Part shown: positions 5,995-12,836 of the stretch, in pieces
Position numbering within the stretch: the stretch's first letter is position 1
Layout: each line of letters starts with the position of its first letter
From: Candidatus Gastranaerophilales bacterium
GTDB taxonomy: Bacteria; Cyanobacteriota; Vampirovibrionia; Gastranaerophilales; Gastranaerophilaceae
Length of the DNA stretch: 18,789 nt
Assembly (NCBI GenBank): GCA_910586855.1
Contig: CAJUJH010000005.1
Location: forward strand, 1 to 18,789
Direction: 5' to 3'
Notes under the pieces: model-generated
The model's input: the letters and a program-made list of their open reading frames with translations, nothing else
Database searches by the model: none
What the model was told of the DNA's origin: nothing
Program-made: the position numbers and the translations under genes

Positions 5995-7512
5995 ATGGTA
6001 AATTTTAATACAACAAGAGCATTATCAACACTTGTAAACCCTGATAAAATACTTCCTGTGGCTGTTATAGAAACTGTAGGAACAGTTGGGCGCACTTATC
6101 AAGGGTATAAAAGAGGTGGAAAAGTTGAAGGAAGAGAGAGGTTTAGAGAAGAAACCACCGGTGCGATTTTTTGGCTTTTCGGGGTTAAAATTTTAAATAA
6201 AGTCGGTGATTTTTTGGGTAAAAAAGCCGGCATCAAAAATCTTGATGTTGATTTAGGAAAAGATGAATTAAGGGCGCCATTTTTAAATAATGTTAAAGAT
6301 GGCGCAGCTAAAACTGCAATTTTTAAATTTGGCAAAGTGGCTGCAAGTGCTGCTATTGCAACATTTTTTATGGGTTTTGTGCTGCCTAAACTTAATCATA
6401 AATTGACTGAGATGTCTCAAAATAGAGAAAAACAGAATAATTCTGAACAAAATATAAATACTTTAAAAAATGAAACTTTGCAAAAAGTATCAGATAATGC
6501 TTCTTATACTGCGCCAAGTTTAGGTTTTAGCTTGATTGCTCCTTCTATGGATAAATTTGTAGATGGTGCAAAAAAACAAGATATTTCTTTTAAGGGCTCT
6601 GGGCATGTTGTAGATTTGCTTTCAACAGCTGCTTATAATTTAGAAAATAAAACAGCATGGCGCCTGATGTCTACAGATGTTGGCATGATTGCAGGACGTG
6701 TTGCAAATTCAAGGAATAAAATTGAAGGATTTGAGTTTTTATTTAGAGATACTTCAGCTATTTATTTCTATTTGCTTGCAACTCCGCATGTTGTATCTCT
6801 TTTAAATAAAATGACAGGCAATACACCTATACACCCTGATTCTCTGGAAGTTTATAAGAATCATCTTCTGAATGCTATGGGTAATAATAAGTTTTCAATT
6901 GAAGAATTTAGAAAGAATACTAAAGATATACCTAAAGAAATATCTGATGTTTTAACAAAAATACCGTTTAAAAAGGACGTTACAACGCTTAAAGAATTTA
7001 ACACTGCAACATCAAATATGTATGAAGCAAAGGCATTAAAGATGTCTGAATTACAGCCTAAAATGCTTGAAGAATCAATTTTATCCAAGCAGCAGGTGGT
7101 TGACATTCTATCAAATGGCTGGAATACGGAACCTGAATTTATTAAAAAAGCACTTGATGCCGGAACTTACGGTGCTGCTTCTAATTCTAAAAAGTTTGTA
7201 TCAAGAAAAGTTGTTGAAGGAATCAGAGACAGTATTGATGATTTTTCGAATAACCTTATTAAATATGCTTCAGATAAGGGTATAAAAGAGATTGATGCAG
7301 GCGTGGTGCAAAATTTTGCAAAACGTACTACTAATTTTAATTTTGCATTCAGGCTTCTTGGTATGGCGGTTTCCGGCTTTGGTATTGCATATTTAATTCC
7401 AAAAATTCAATATAAATTAACTGAATTGCGTACAGGAAGCAAAGAATTTCCAGGAACCGCCAATTACTCTAAGGATGCAGAGAATAAGAATACAGGTAAG
7501 AATATAAAATAA
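5995..7512 (+). CDS. Unknown 505-aa protein with a duplicated hydrophobic-helix/LPK-KLTE motif
   Basis: I do not recognise this family. The N-terminus is polar without a classic signal peptide. A Gly/Lys-rich region (about 30-90) leads to a hydrophobic helix, AASAAIATFFMGFVLPKLNHKLTEM (about 116-140, stated by parts). A second helix near the C-terminus, GFGIAYLIPKIQYKLTEL (461-478), ends with the same pattern: hydrophobic, then (L/I)PK, two or three residues, then KLTE plus a hydrophobic residue. Between them are about 320 mostly helical residues with Lys/Asn-rich segments, including a YFYLLATPHVVSLLNKM helix. The layout suggests an inner-membrane-associated or pore-like protein. The ATG at 5995 has only AGAAG as a ribosome site. 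A strong hairpin terminator follows the stop directly. It is coding on length, codon use and terminator. Confidence 0.8.
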   Translation: MVNFNTTRALSTLVNPDKILPVAVIETVGTVGRTYQGYKRGGKVEGRERFREETTGAIFWLFGVKILNKVGDFLGKKAGIKNLDVDLGKDELRAPFLNNVKDGAAKTAIFKFGKVAASAAIATFFMGFVLPKLNHKLTEMSQNREKQNNSEQNINTLKNETLQKVSDNASYTAPSLGFSLIAPSMDKFVDGAKKQDISFKGSGHVVDLLSTAAYNLENKTAWRLMSTDVGMIAGRVANSRNKIEGFEFLFRDTSAIYFYLLATPHVVSLLNKMTGNTPIHPDSLEVYKNHLLNAMGNNKFSIEEFRKNTKDIPKEISDVLTKIPFKKDVTTLKEFNTATSNMYEAKALKMSELQPKMLEESILSKQQVVDILSNGWNTEPEFIKKALDAGTYGAASNSKKFVSRKVVEGIRDSIDDFSNNLIKYASDKGIKEIDAGVVQNFAKRTTNFNFAFRLLGMAVSGFGIAYLIPKIQYKLTELRTGSKEFPGTANYSKDAENKNTGKNIK

Positions 7513-7541
7513 AGCCGCGCTTAAATTTAAAAGTGCGGCTT
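7512..7541. terminator. Bidirectional Rho-independent terminator
   Basis: AAGCCGCGCTT (7512-7522) pairs with AAGTGCGGCTT (7531-7541) over 11 positions with one G-T pair, and A/T-rich flanks lie on both sides. It lies between two convergent genes and overlaps the last base of the upstream stop codon, so it can serve both. Confidence 0.75.
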
Positions 7542-7549
7542 AAAAATCA

Positions 7550-7768
7550 TTAATATTCTCTGTTATCCATAGTGTACTTAATTGTTAAAATTATTGAAAC
7601 AATCGCTGCAATACCGATTAGGATGTAGATTGTTCTTGTGAGTGCACCTTGGTTGAATAAATACTCAACAAGGTTGAAATTGAAACCGCCTACAAGCCCC
7701 CAGTTTATTGCTCCTAAAACAATTAGGATGTAGCAGATTCCTTGTAAAATATTTAAAAATTTATTCAT
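7550..7768 (-). CDS. DUF378-family small membrane protein
   Basis: A 72-aa protein with two transmembrane helices (about 5-27 and 44-64) and the DUF378 signature G-A-I-N-W-G-L-V-G (19-27), followed by FNLVEYLF (32-39), then R-x-I-Y-I-L-I-G at the start of the second helix. The family (PF04070) is widespread in bacteria and has no known function. The ATG at 7768 follows GGAGG by 7 bases. The in-frame ATG 15 bases upstream is disfavoured because the ribosome site lies after it. Confidence 0.88.
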   Translation of the reverse strand: MNKFLNILQGICYILIVLGAINWGLVGGFNFNLVEYLFNQGALTRTIYILIGIAAIVSIILTIKYTMDNREY

Positions 7769-7872
7769 TTTGTTTCCTCCCATATTAGCGTTGCTTTTAT
7801 TTTTTATATATTTTTATATTTTTTAAATTACCCAAAATGAGAGTTTAATCTATTTCTTTTTCTTATATCCTT

Positions 7873-7903
7873 TTGACCGATTAAAAAAAGTTTTATTTAG
7901 AAT
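7873..7903 (+). promoter_or_regulatory. Possible promoter for the exported 269-aa protein
   Basis: TTGACC (7873-7878) and TAGAAT (7898-7903) resemble sigma-70 boxes but with a long 19-base spacer. They lie 36 bases before the start codon. Confidence 0.35.
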
Positions 7904-7938
7904 TTAATCAGCATAAAAACGTGTAAAAAGGATTTTTT

Positions 7939-8748
7939 ATGAAAAGAATATTTCTAATATCTTTTATATTTTTATTGGCAGTTTCTTCATCTTTTGCCGA
8001 TGTTATCTCAGGTAAAGTGCGCCAGGATGATAAACTATATGCAAGAAACCAGGTTGTTGATGCTGAAAGCGGAGAGCCTGTTGACAAAGCGCGCGTAAGT
8101 ATTCCAAAGCAAAGGTTTGAAACTTACAGTGATAAAGACGGCAGATTTGAATTAAATACTAAAATTGATTCTACTACTGTGTTATCTGTTGAAAAAGAAG
8201 GTTTTAGACCATATTCTTTAACTATTGATAAAAACTCCATGAATCAGCCTTTAAAGCTTGGAATTGAGCGCTCTAAGGGTGGTGATATACAGCTTGAAGC
8301 GCATTTATTTCACCTTGGCGATGATGTTTTTGCCGATACCTCTGCAAATTCAGGTGATTTTAGAATAAAATCGGTTGGGACATTTTTTACAAAAAGATTT
8401 AAAATGCCTCCAATGTCTCAAAAAGATGAAGTAGTACTTGTTATAGGTACGGTTATCGGTCTTGATACCAGACTTGCAAAAGAAATGGGGCAAAACAGGA
8501 TTACCCATGTGTATTCAAGCCCTGCAGAAGTTATTTTTAATGGTCAAAAAATTGGTGAACTTGCGATTAACGGCGATAATCAAGAGATTCTTATTCCAAA
8601 AAATCTTATTCAACCTGATAATGAAGTAACCATAAGAACAGGGAAAAATCTCTTTCAACATGCCTATATTGATTACGATGATATAGAGCTTGCAAATTTA
8701 AGAATTGAAACTCGGGACAGACAGATGTATGCAAATGGTGGATGGTAA
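7939..8748 (+). CDS. Exported protein with carboxypeptidase-regulatory-like domain
   Basis: A 269-aa protein. Residues 1-20 form a clear signal peptide (KR, hydrophobic core, SSSFA|D). Residues about 37-100 carry the pattern of a CarboxypepD_reg-like beta-sandwich: DAESGEPVDKARVSI (41-55), SDKDGRFEL (64-72) and VEKEGFRPYSLTID (84-97). The rest (about 113-269) is rich in beta strands, with SPAEVIFNGQKIGELAI, IQPDNEVTIRTG and YIDYDDIELANLRIE, suggesting a second beta-sandwich or jelly-roll, perhaps ligand binding. There are no catalytic motifs and no lipobox. A periplasmic or cell-surface location is likely. It has its own ribosome site (AAGGA, about 7 bases upstream) and stands between a divergent gene and the hisC fusion. 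The specific role is unknown. Confidence 0.75.
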   Translation: MKRIFLISFIFLLAVSSSFADVISGKVRQDDKLYARNQVVDAESGEPVDKARVSIPKQRFETYSDKDGRFELNTKIDSTTVLSVEKEGFRPYSLTIDKNSMNQPLKLGIERSKGGDIQLEAHLFHLGDDVFADTSANSGDFRIKSVGTFFTKRFKMPPMSQKDEVVLVIGTVIGLDTRLAKEMGQNRITHVYSSPAEVIFNGQKIGELAINGDNQEILIPKNLIQPDNEVTIRTGKNLFQHAYIDYDDIELANLRIETRDRQMYANGGW

Positions 8749-8786
8749 TATCCGTCTTTAAACTATCCTTCTTTTCTTTTATCAGC

Positions 8787-8815
8787 TTGTTTTGAAGGGC
8801 TTTTTAGGGTATAAT
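8787..8815 (+). promoter_or_regulatory. Promoter of the hisC-HAD/hisB operon, possibly giving a leaderless mRNA
   Basis: TTGTTT (8787-8792), a 17-base spacer and a perfect TATAAT (8810-8815). Transcription would begin about 7 bases on, at or next to the ATG at 8822. No Shine-Dalgarno sequence precedes that ATG, which fits a leaderless transcript. Confidence 0.55.
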
Positions 8816-8821
8816 CCTCAT

Positions 8822-10570
8822 ATGTTTATACCAAAAAGTACTTTAGAAAATATTGGGCCGTACTCGGTTGATGAATTTTATCCTAAATGCGTTTTAAAAC
8901 TTGATTCTAATGAAAATGTGTTTGGACCTTCAAAAAATGTTGTTGAGGCGTTTAAAAAACTAGATTTAAGACGTTTTAATCTATATCCTTGCTATGGTGA
9001 ATTAATAGAGACGCTGGCTTCAAAATTTGGTTTTAATAAAGATAATTTTTTACTTACAAATGGCTGTGATGAAGCTATAAATATTGTTTTATCTGCATAT
9101 CTAAATAAAAATGACAGTGTACTTGCTTTTACACCTTCTTTTAGTATGCCGAAATTATATTCTAAGATAATCGGTGCTAAATATTTAAATATAAAATATG
9201 CTGCAAAATGGAAATTTACGATAGATGTGCTTTTAGAGAATTTAAAGCCTGATGTTAAGATTATCTATCTTGCAACTCCAAATAACCCTACGGGTGATAT
9301 TATTGAACCTTCCGTTGTTGAGGAGGTTTTACAAAAATGCCCTGACAGAATGATTCTTTTAGATTTAACGTATGTGAATTATTCAAGTTATAGTGAAAAT
9401 GAATATTACAATCTTGTAAAAAGATATAAAAATTTGATTTGCGTAAAATCGTTTTCCAAAGATTACGGTCTTGCAGGGCTTCGGCTGGGCTTTATTTTGG
9501 CGGATAAAGATTTTATTGTTAATTTTAAAAAGATTATTTCACCTTATTCGGTTAATGCTATGGCAGTATTTGCAGGCATTCAGGCGCTTTTGGATGCAGA
9601 ACACTTTGAGTTTGTAAAAAATGAGGTGAAAAAATCAAAAGAATTTTTATATGATGAATTAGAAAAACTTGGTTTTACTCCATATAAAAGTGAAGCTAAT
9701 TTTATTTTTGTTGATTTTAAGCAAAAGGCTGATTTTGCGTATAGGAAGCTTTTGAAAAATGGAATTTTAGTCAGGAGATTTTCTAATTCTGAATTAAGCG
9801 GATATTTAAGGATTGGCATTCCTTCTATAGAGGATTCTAAAAAAATAATTGAAGCATTAAAACAAAAAGATATGCTGGTTTTTGATTTGGACGGAGTTGT
9901 TTTTGATGTTTCAAATTCTTATAGATATGCTATTCAAAAAACTTTTGAGTATTTTGCAGGCTGCGAGTGTACAGCTGCTGATATGCAGGAAGCGAAAAAT
10001 TTGGGCGGCTTATCAAATGATTGGGATTTAACAAAATATTTGCTTGATAAAAAAGGAATTGAAGCTGATTATTCAAAACTTGTTGAAATATTCCAAGATA
10101 TTTTTTATAATCCTGAAAAAGAAGGCTCAAAGGGTGCTATTGATAATGAGAAAATTGTTTTAGATAAAGAATTTTTCAAAACACTTGCTAAAGATTATGA
10201 TTTAGCTGTGTTTACAGGGCGTCCAAAGAAAGAAGCCTTTTATTCTTTAGAAAAATTTGGCATAAAAGAATATTTTGATTATTTTGTATGCCTTGAAGAT
10301 GTGGAGCCCGGAAGGTCTAAACCCTGTCCTGACGGGTTAAATAAAATTAAAGAATGCTGCTATTATAATGATTTGTCCTTTTTTGGTGATACTGTAGATG
10401 ATATCAAAGCCGGATGTGATGCTAGTGTGGATGTTTTTGGCATAATTCCGCCAAACGCTGCAAGTATTGATAATACCACAGCCTCGCTTAAAAAATGCGG
10501 AGCAAAAGATGTAATAAACGGCGCTTATAAAATTTTAGAATTATTTAGGAAGGAAACTATATGCAAATAG
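8822..10570 (+). CDS. hisC: Histidinol-phosphate aminotransferase fused to a HAD-family phosphatase
   Basis: A 582-aa fusion. Residues 1-348 are a fold-type I PLP aminotransferase of the HisC family, with an LDSNENVFGPS start (27-37), NLYP, TNGCDEAI (79-86), ATPNNPTG (151-158), D181, Y184, the PLP lysine K213 in SFSKDYGLAGLRLGF, and YLRIGI with R330. From residue 351 a complete HAD-IA domain follows: motif I DLDGVVFD (355-362), motif II FTGR (464-467, T465), motif III K500 in SKPCPDG, and motif IV GDTVDD (522-527). A methionine sits exactly at the junction (base 9872), as if two genes had merged. HisC makes histidinol phosphate and the HAD domain could remove the phosphate, the next step, so one chain may do both. 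The start ATG at 8822 matches the family N-terminus. The gene overlaps hisB by 10 bases. Confidence 0.88.
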   Translation: MFIPKSTLENIGPYSVDEFYPKCVLKLDSNENVFGPSKNVVEAFKKLDLRRFNLYPCYGELIETLASKFGFNKDNFLLTNGCDEAINIVLSAYLNKNDSVLAFTPSFSMPKLYSKIIGAKYLNIKYAAKWKFTIDVLLENLKPDVKIIYLATPNNPTGDIIEPSVVEEVLQKCPDRMILLDLTYVNYSSYSENEYYNLVKRYKNLICVKSFSKDYGLAGLRLGFILADKDFIVNFKKIISPYSVNAMAVFAGIQALLDAEHFEFVKNEVKKSKEFLYDELEKLGFTPYKSEANFIFVDFKQKADFAYRKLLKNGILVRRFSNSELSGYLRIGIPSIEDSKKIIEALKQKDMLVFDLDGVVFDVSNSYRYAIQKTFEYFAGCECTAADMQEAKNLGGLSNDWDLTKYLLDKKGIEADYSKLVEIFQDIFYNPEKEGSKGAIDNEKIVLDKEFFKTLAKDYDLAVFTGRPKKEAFYSLEKFGIKEYFDYFVCLEDVEPGRSKPCPDGLNKIKECCYYNDLSFFGDTVDDIKAGCDASVDVFGIIPPNAASIDNTTASLKKCGAKDVINGAYKILELFRKETICK

Positions 10571-11145
10571 TTGATACTTCAAGAACAACAAAAGAAACAG
10601 ATATTTCTTTAAGGTTAAATATTGATGGTACTGGTAAGAATAATATTGAAACACCTGTTAATTTCTTTTCTCATATGCTTCGTGAATTTAGCTGGCATGG
10701 TAAATTTGATATAGATTTATCTGCTAAAAGCCTTGATTTAGACTCTCATCATTTAGTTGAAGATGTTGCAATTGTTTTAGGACAGGCGTTCAGGGAGGCT
10801 CTTGGCGACAAAATTGGTATCAATCGCTATGGCAGCATGTTTATTCCTATGGATGATGCCTTGTGTCATTGCGTATTGGATATTTCTGGAAGGGCATATT
10901 GTGTTTGCAGCTTTAATTTAAAGGATGAGCGTACTTCTGATTTTGAAACGGTATTATTGGTTCATTTTTTCAATACTTTTGCGCAAAATGCCGGTATTAC
11001 TCTTCATATCAGGCAATTAGAAGGATTTGATACTCATCATATAATTGAAGCCGCATTTAAGGCTTTTGCCAGAGCTTTAAAGACGGCATGTTCTATTAAT
11101 AAGGCTTATCAAAACGAATTGCCATCAACAAAAGGAGCCTTATAG
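10561..11145 (+). CDS. hisB: Imidazoleglycerol-phosphate dehydratase
   Basis: A 194-aa, monofunctional enzyme that converts imidazoleglycerol phosphate to imidazoleacetol phosphate, the substrate for HisC. The motifs are FFSHML (35-40; the family usually has FFDHML), HG-FD (46-50), the metal-binding DSHHLVEDVAIVLG (61-74), its repeat-related partner FDTHHIIEAAFKAFARAL (156-173), and the C-terminal PSTKG (188-192). The two HHxxE blocks bind Mn ions between subunits of the 24-mer. The ATG at 10561 lies inside the end of hisC-HAD (10-base overlap), with AGGAAGG upstream, so translation is coupled. This neighbour strengthens the reading of the HAD domain as histidinol phosphatase. Confidence 0.95.
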   Translation: MQIVDTSRTTKETDISLRLNIDGTGKNNIETPVNFFSHMLREFSWHGKFDIDLSAKSLDLDSHHLVEDVAIVLGQAFREALGDKIGINRYGSMFIPMDDALCHCVLDISGRAYCVCSFNLKDERTSDFETVLLVHFFNTFAQNAGITLHIRQLEGFDTHHIIEAAFKAFARALKTACSINKAYQNELPSTKGAL

Positions 11146-11167
11146 CCGAGATTTCAAGTATCGGGCT
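11144..11167 (+). terminator. Weak hairpin after hisB, possible terminator
   Basis: AGCCGA (11144-11149) pairs with TCGGGCT (11161-11167) with one bulged base. A mixed T-rich tract, not a clean T-run, follows. Confidence 0.35.
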
Positions 11168-11193
11168 TGGTATATTTTAATTTTAAATTCTTC

Positions 11194-11222
11194 TTGCGTT
11201 TTTTTTATATTCTTGGGATAAT
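11194..11222 (+). promoter_or_regulatory. Probable sigma-70 promoter of tRNA-Met
   Basis: TTGCGT (11194-11199), a 17-base spacer and GATAAT (11217-11222) lie about 60 bases upstream of the tRNA, with nothing else between. Confidence 0.5.
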
Positions 11223-11282
11223 ATGACTAAAGAATATATTGTTTAGGCAATATTAATTGAAAATTAAATAAGTTTTAAAAAT

Positions 11283-11356
11283 GGCAAGGTAGCTCAGCTG
11301 GTGAGAGCGCACGGCTCATACCCGTGAGGTCGAGAGTTCGAATCTCTCCCTTGCTA
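11283..11356 (+). tRNA. tRNA-Met (anticodon CAU), probably elongator
   Basis: Acceptor GGCAAGG pairs with CCTTGCT (first pair G-U), discriminator A, D-arm GCTC...GAGC, anticodon stem-loop CACGG-CTCATAC-CCGTG, and T-arm GAGAG-TTCGAAT-CTCTC. The anticodon stem lacks the three G-C pairs and the acceptor lacks the 1-72 mismatch of an initiator. A CAU anticodon could also be a lysidine-modified tRNA-Ile; the body looks more like Met. A T-run follows at 11357. Confidence 0.93.
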
Positions 11357-11406
11357 TTTTTTTATGTATGTTGTTTTAATTTATAAATATTATTAGGCAG
11401 GTGTAG

Positions 11407-12030
11407 ATGAAAAAGAAAGAAGATTCCGGGATAATTTATATAATGACTACTGCGGTTTCCGGTTTAATTAAGATTGGTCAAACTCAACTGGAAAACTTTA
11501 AAGAGCGCATGAGATTTCTTGAATCAAATGGTTATTACAATGTTGTTGGTTTAAAGAGGTATTTTGCTGTTAAAGTAGATAACTATAAGGATAAAGAGAA
11601 ACTTATAATTGAGATATTTGGAAAACATCGGGTTGGCGAAAGTGAATTATTTGCTTTGGATGTTGAGCTTGCAAAGCAACTGTTGTCTGCATTTGCAGGG
11701 GAACCTGTATTCCCGGAAACAGTTAAGCAGCAGGAATGTGAGTTTGAAAAAGTAACAAAAGCGAGAAAACAAGGTGAAAAATTCAGTTTTTATAAAAAAG
11801 GACTAAAAAACGGTGATAAAATAGTTTTTGCTTCAGACGCTTCAATTGTTGCGAAAGTAGCGGGTGAGCGTGAAGTTGAATATAAAGGGCAGATATGGAA
11901 ACTGTCACCTTTGACGCGTGAGATATACAGAGAAAAAAATCAGCTGACATCAAGCGAGTGCTACCAAGGAGCTTATTATTTTAAATATAAAGATACACGT
12001 TTAACTAAATTGCCAGATATACATTGCTGA
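11407..12030 (+). CDS. GIY-YIG/T5orf172-like domain protein
   Basis: A 207-aa protein. The N-terminal domain (about 8-95) begins SGIIYIM (7-13) and VSGLIKIGQT (18-26 region), the GIY and YIG halves of this nuclease superfamily. R35 lies in the following helix, and HRVGESELFALD (74-85) carries a candidate metal-binding glutamate (E80). This is the T5orf172/MUG113 style of the fold. The C-terminal part (about 125-175: K-NGDKIVF, A-VAGEREVEYKG, WKLSPLTREIY) resembles the small DNA-modification-associated domain often attached to such proteins. The family is suspected to act on DNA, but its substrate is unknown. AGGTG lies just before the ATG. It is flanked by a tRNA gene on each side, and a terminator follows. 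Transfer is possible but not shown. Confidence 0.75.
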   Translation: MKKKEDSGIIYIMTTAVSGLIKIGQTQLENFKERMRFLESNGYYNVVGLKRYFAVKVDNYKDKEKLIIEIFGKHRVGESELFALDVELAKQLLSAFAGEPVFPETVKQQECEFEKVTKARKQGEKFSFYKKGLKNGDKIVFASDASIVAKVAGEREVEYKGQIWKLSPLTREIYREKNQLTSSECYQGAYYFKYKDTRLTKLPDIHC

Positions 12031-12050
12031 TTAAGATTGATACATAATAA

Positions 12051-12074
12051 AACCCACCTTTGATTAGGTGGGTT
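12051..12074. terminator. Bidirectional terminator
   Basis: A perfect 9-bp stem, AACCCACCT (12051-12059) with AGGTGGGTT (12066-12074), loop TTGATT, and A/T flanks on both sides. It serves the GIY-YIG gene on the + strand and lies 6 bases past the 3' end of tRNA-Ser(GGA) on the - strand. Confidence 0.75.
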
Positions 12075-12080
12075 AAAATT

Positions 12081-12167
12081 CGGAAAGGGAGGGATTCGAA
12101 CCCTCGGTGGAGTCGCCCCCACACAGACGTTCCAGGTCTGCACCTTAAACCACTCGGACACCTCTCC
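12081..12167 (-). tRNA. tRNA-Ser (anticodon GGA)
   Basis: On the minus strand the acceptor GGAGAGG pairs with CCTTTCC (one G-U pair) and the discriminator is G. The anticodon stem-loop CAGAC-CTGGAAC-GTCTG reads GGA. A long variable arm of type II form is present, and the T-arm is GAGGG-TTCGAAT-CCCTC. CCA is not encoded. Confidence 0.95.
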
Positions 12168-12249
12168 ATTGATTTTATTAAGTTTTCAATTCACTATTTT
12201 GTTTTAGTACCTATTTTGTGCCCATCTAAATTATTCAATGAAGGCTTTC

Positions 12250-12271
12250 TTATCTTATTGTATTAAGATAA
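12250..12271. repeat. AT-rich perfect hairpin
   Basis: TTATCTTA (12250-12257) pairs with TAAGATAA (12264-12271). It lies downstream of the small minus-strand gene, but the stem has little G-C and no clear T-run, so a terminator role is doubtful. Confidence 0.35.
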
Positions 12272-12293
12272 TGAAATTTGTGCAATAGATTTT

Positions 12294-12665
12294 TTATTTA
12301 TGCTTCATTTGCATTAAAATCCTTTGCCTTGCGGTATCAAATAAAAAAATATCACTGCTCTTTGAATCTGTATCAAGCTTATCAATTGCATCTTCTATCC
12401 CTTGAGTATAATCATCATTGCAGGAAATCTCAATTACATCTTCTGTAAGTGGGGTTAATTTTGATACCTTGGAGCCGGTATCATTATATATATCAAGAAG
12501 TAAAATTATATCATTTTTATTGGATATTTGCATTAATTTATTATAGGCTTTTTGTGTATCATTAACCCCATCACCATCTGTGAGTACGGCAAGTCTTTTC
12601 AAAGCATCATAAGTGGCTCTTAATTCGGTAAAATTTATTGTAGAAAAATTGTTTTGTATCTTCAT
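12294..12665 (-). CDS. Unknown small acidic protein, 123 aa
   Basis: I do not recognise the family. The sequence has a polar N-terminus (KIQNNFSTINFTELR), helices (ATYDALKRLAVL; QKAYNKLMQI), a strand-like NDIILLLDIYND, an Asp/Glu-rich middle and a strand-like DIFLFDTARQRILM end. There is no signal peptide or membrane segment, so it is probably cytoplasmic. I prefer the ATG at 12665 over the TTG four codons upstream; neither has a good ribosome site. It stands alone between tRNA-Ser(GGA) and clpC. Coding is supported by length and a regular amino-acid pattern. Confidence 0.6.
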   Translation of the reverse strand: MKIQNNFSTINFTELRATYDALKRLAVLTDGDGVNDTQKAYNKLMQISNKNDIILLLDIYNDTGSKVSKLTPLTEDVIEISCNDDYTQGIEDAIDKLDTDSKSSDIFLFDTARQRILMQMKHK

Positions 12666-12780
12666 TTTTGTATCCAATGAGTTTTATTTAAAAAGATATT
12701 ATCTTATAAAATTTTTGTATATAATTTAAAAATTCTGAATTTAAAAATTTGCTATTTTATTAATTAATTTTGCATACAAA

Positions 12781-12813
12781 AAAGCTTGTTGTTTCGATTT
12801 TGCAACAAGCTTT
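12781..12813 (-). terminator. Rho-independent terminator of clpC
   Basis: AAAGCTTGTTG (12781-12791) and CAACAAGCTTT (12803-12813) form a perfect 11-bp stem with an 11-base loop. On the minus strand a run of T follows directly. It lies 24 bases past the clpC stop. Confidence 0.8.
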
Positions 12814-12836
12814 TAATATTTTTTATTTTGGAATAG

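Noticed and set aside
9872..10570. Separate HAD gene starting at the internal ATG at 9872.
   Set aside because: There is no stop between the two domains and no ribosome site before this ATG, so one fused protein is the simplest reading.
12060..12266. Plus-strand open frame running through tRNA-Ser(GGA).
   Set aside because: It overlaps the terminator and the tRNA, and has no coding character.
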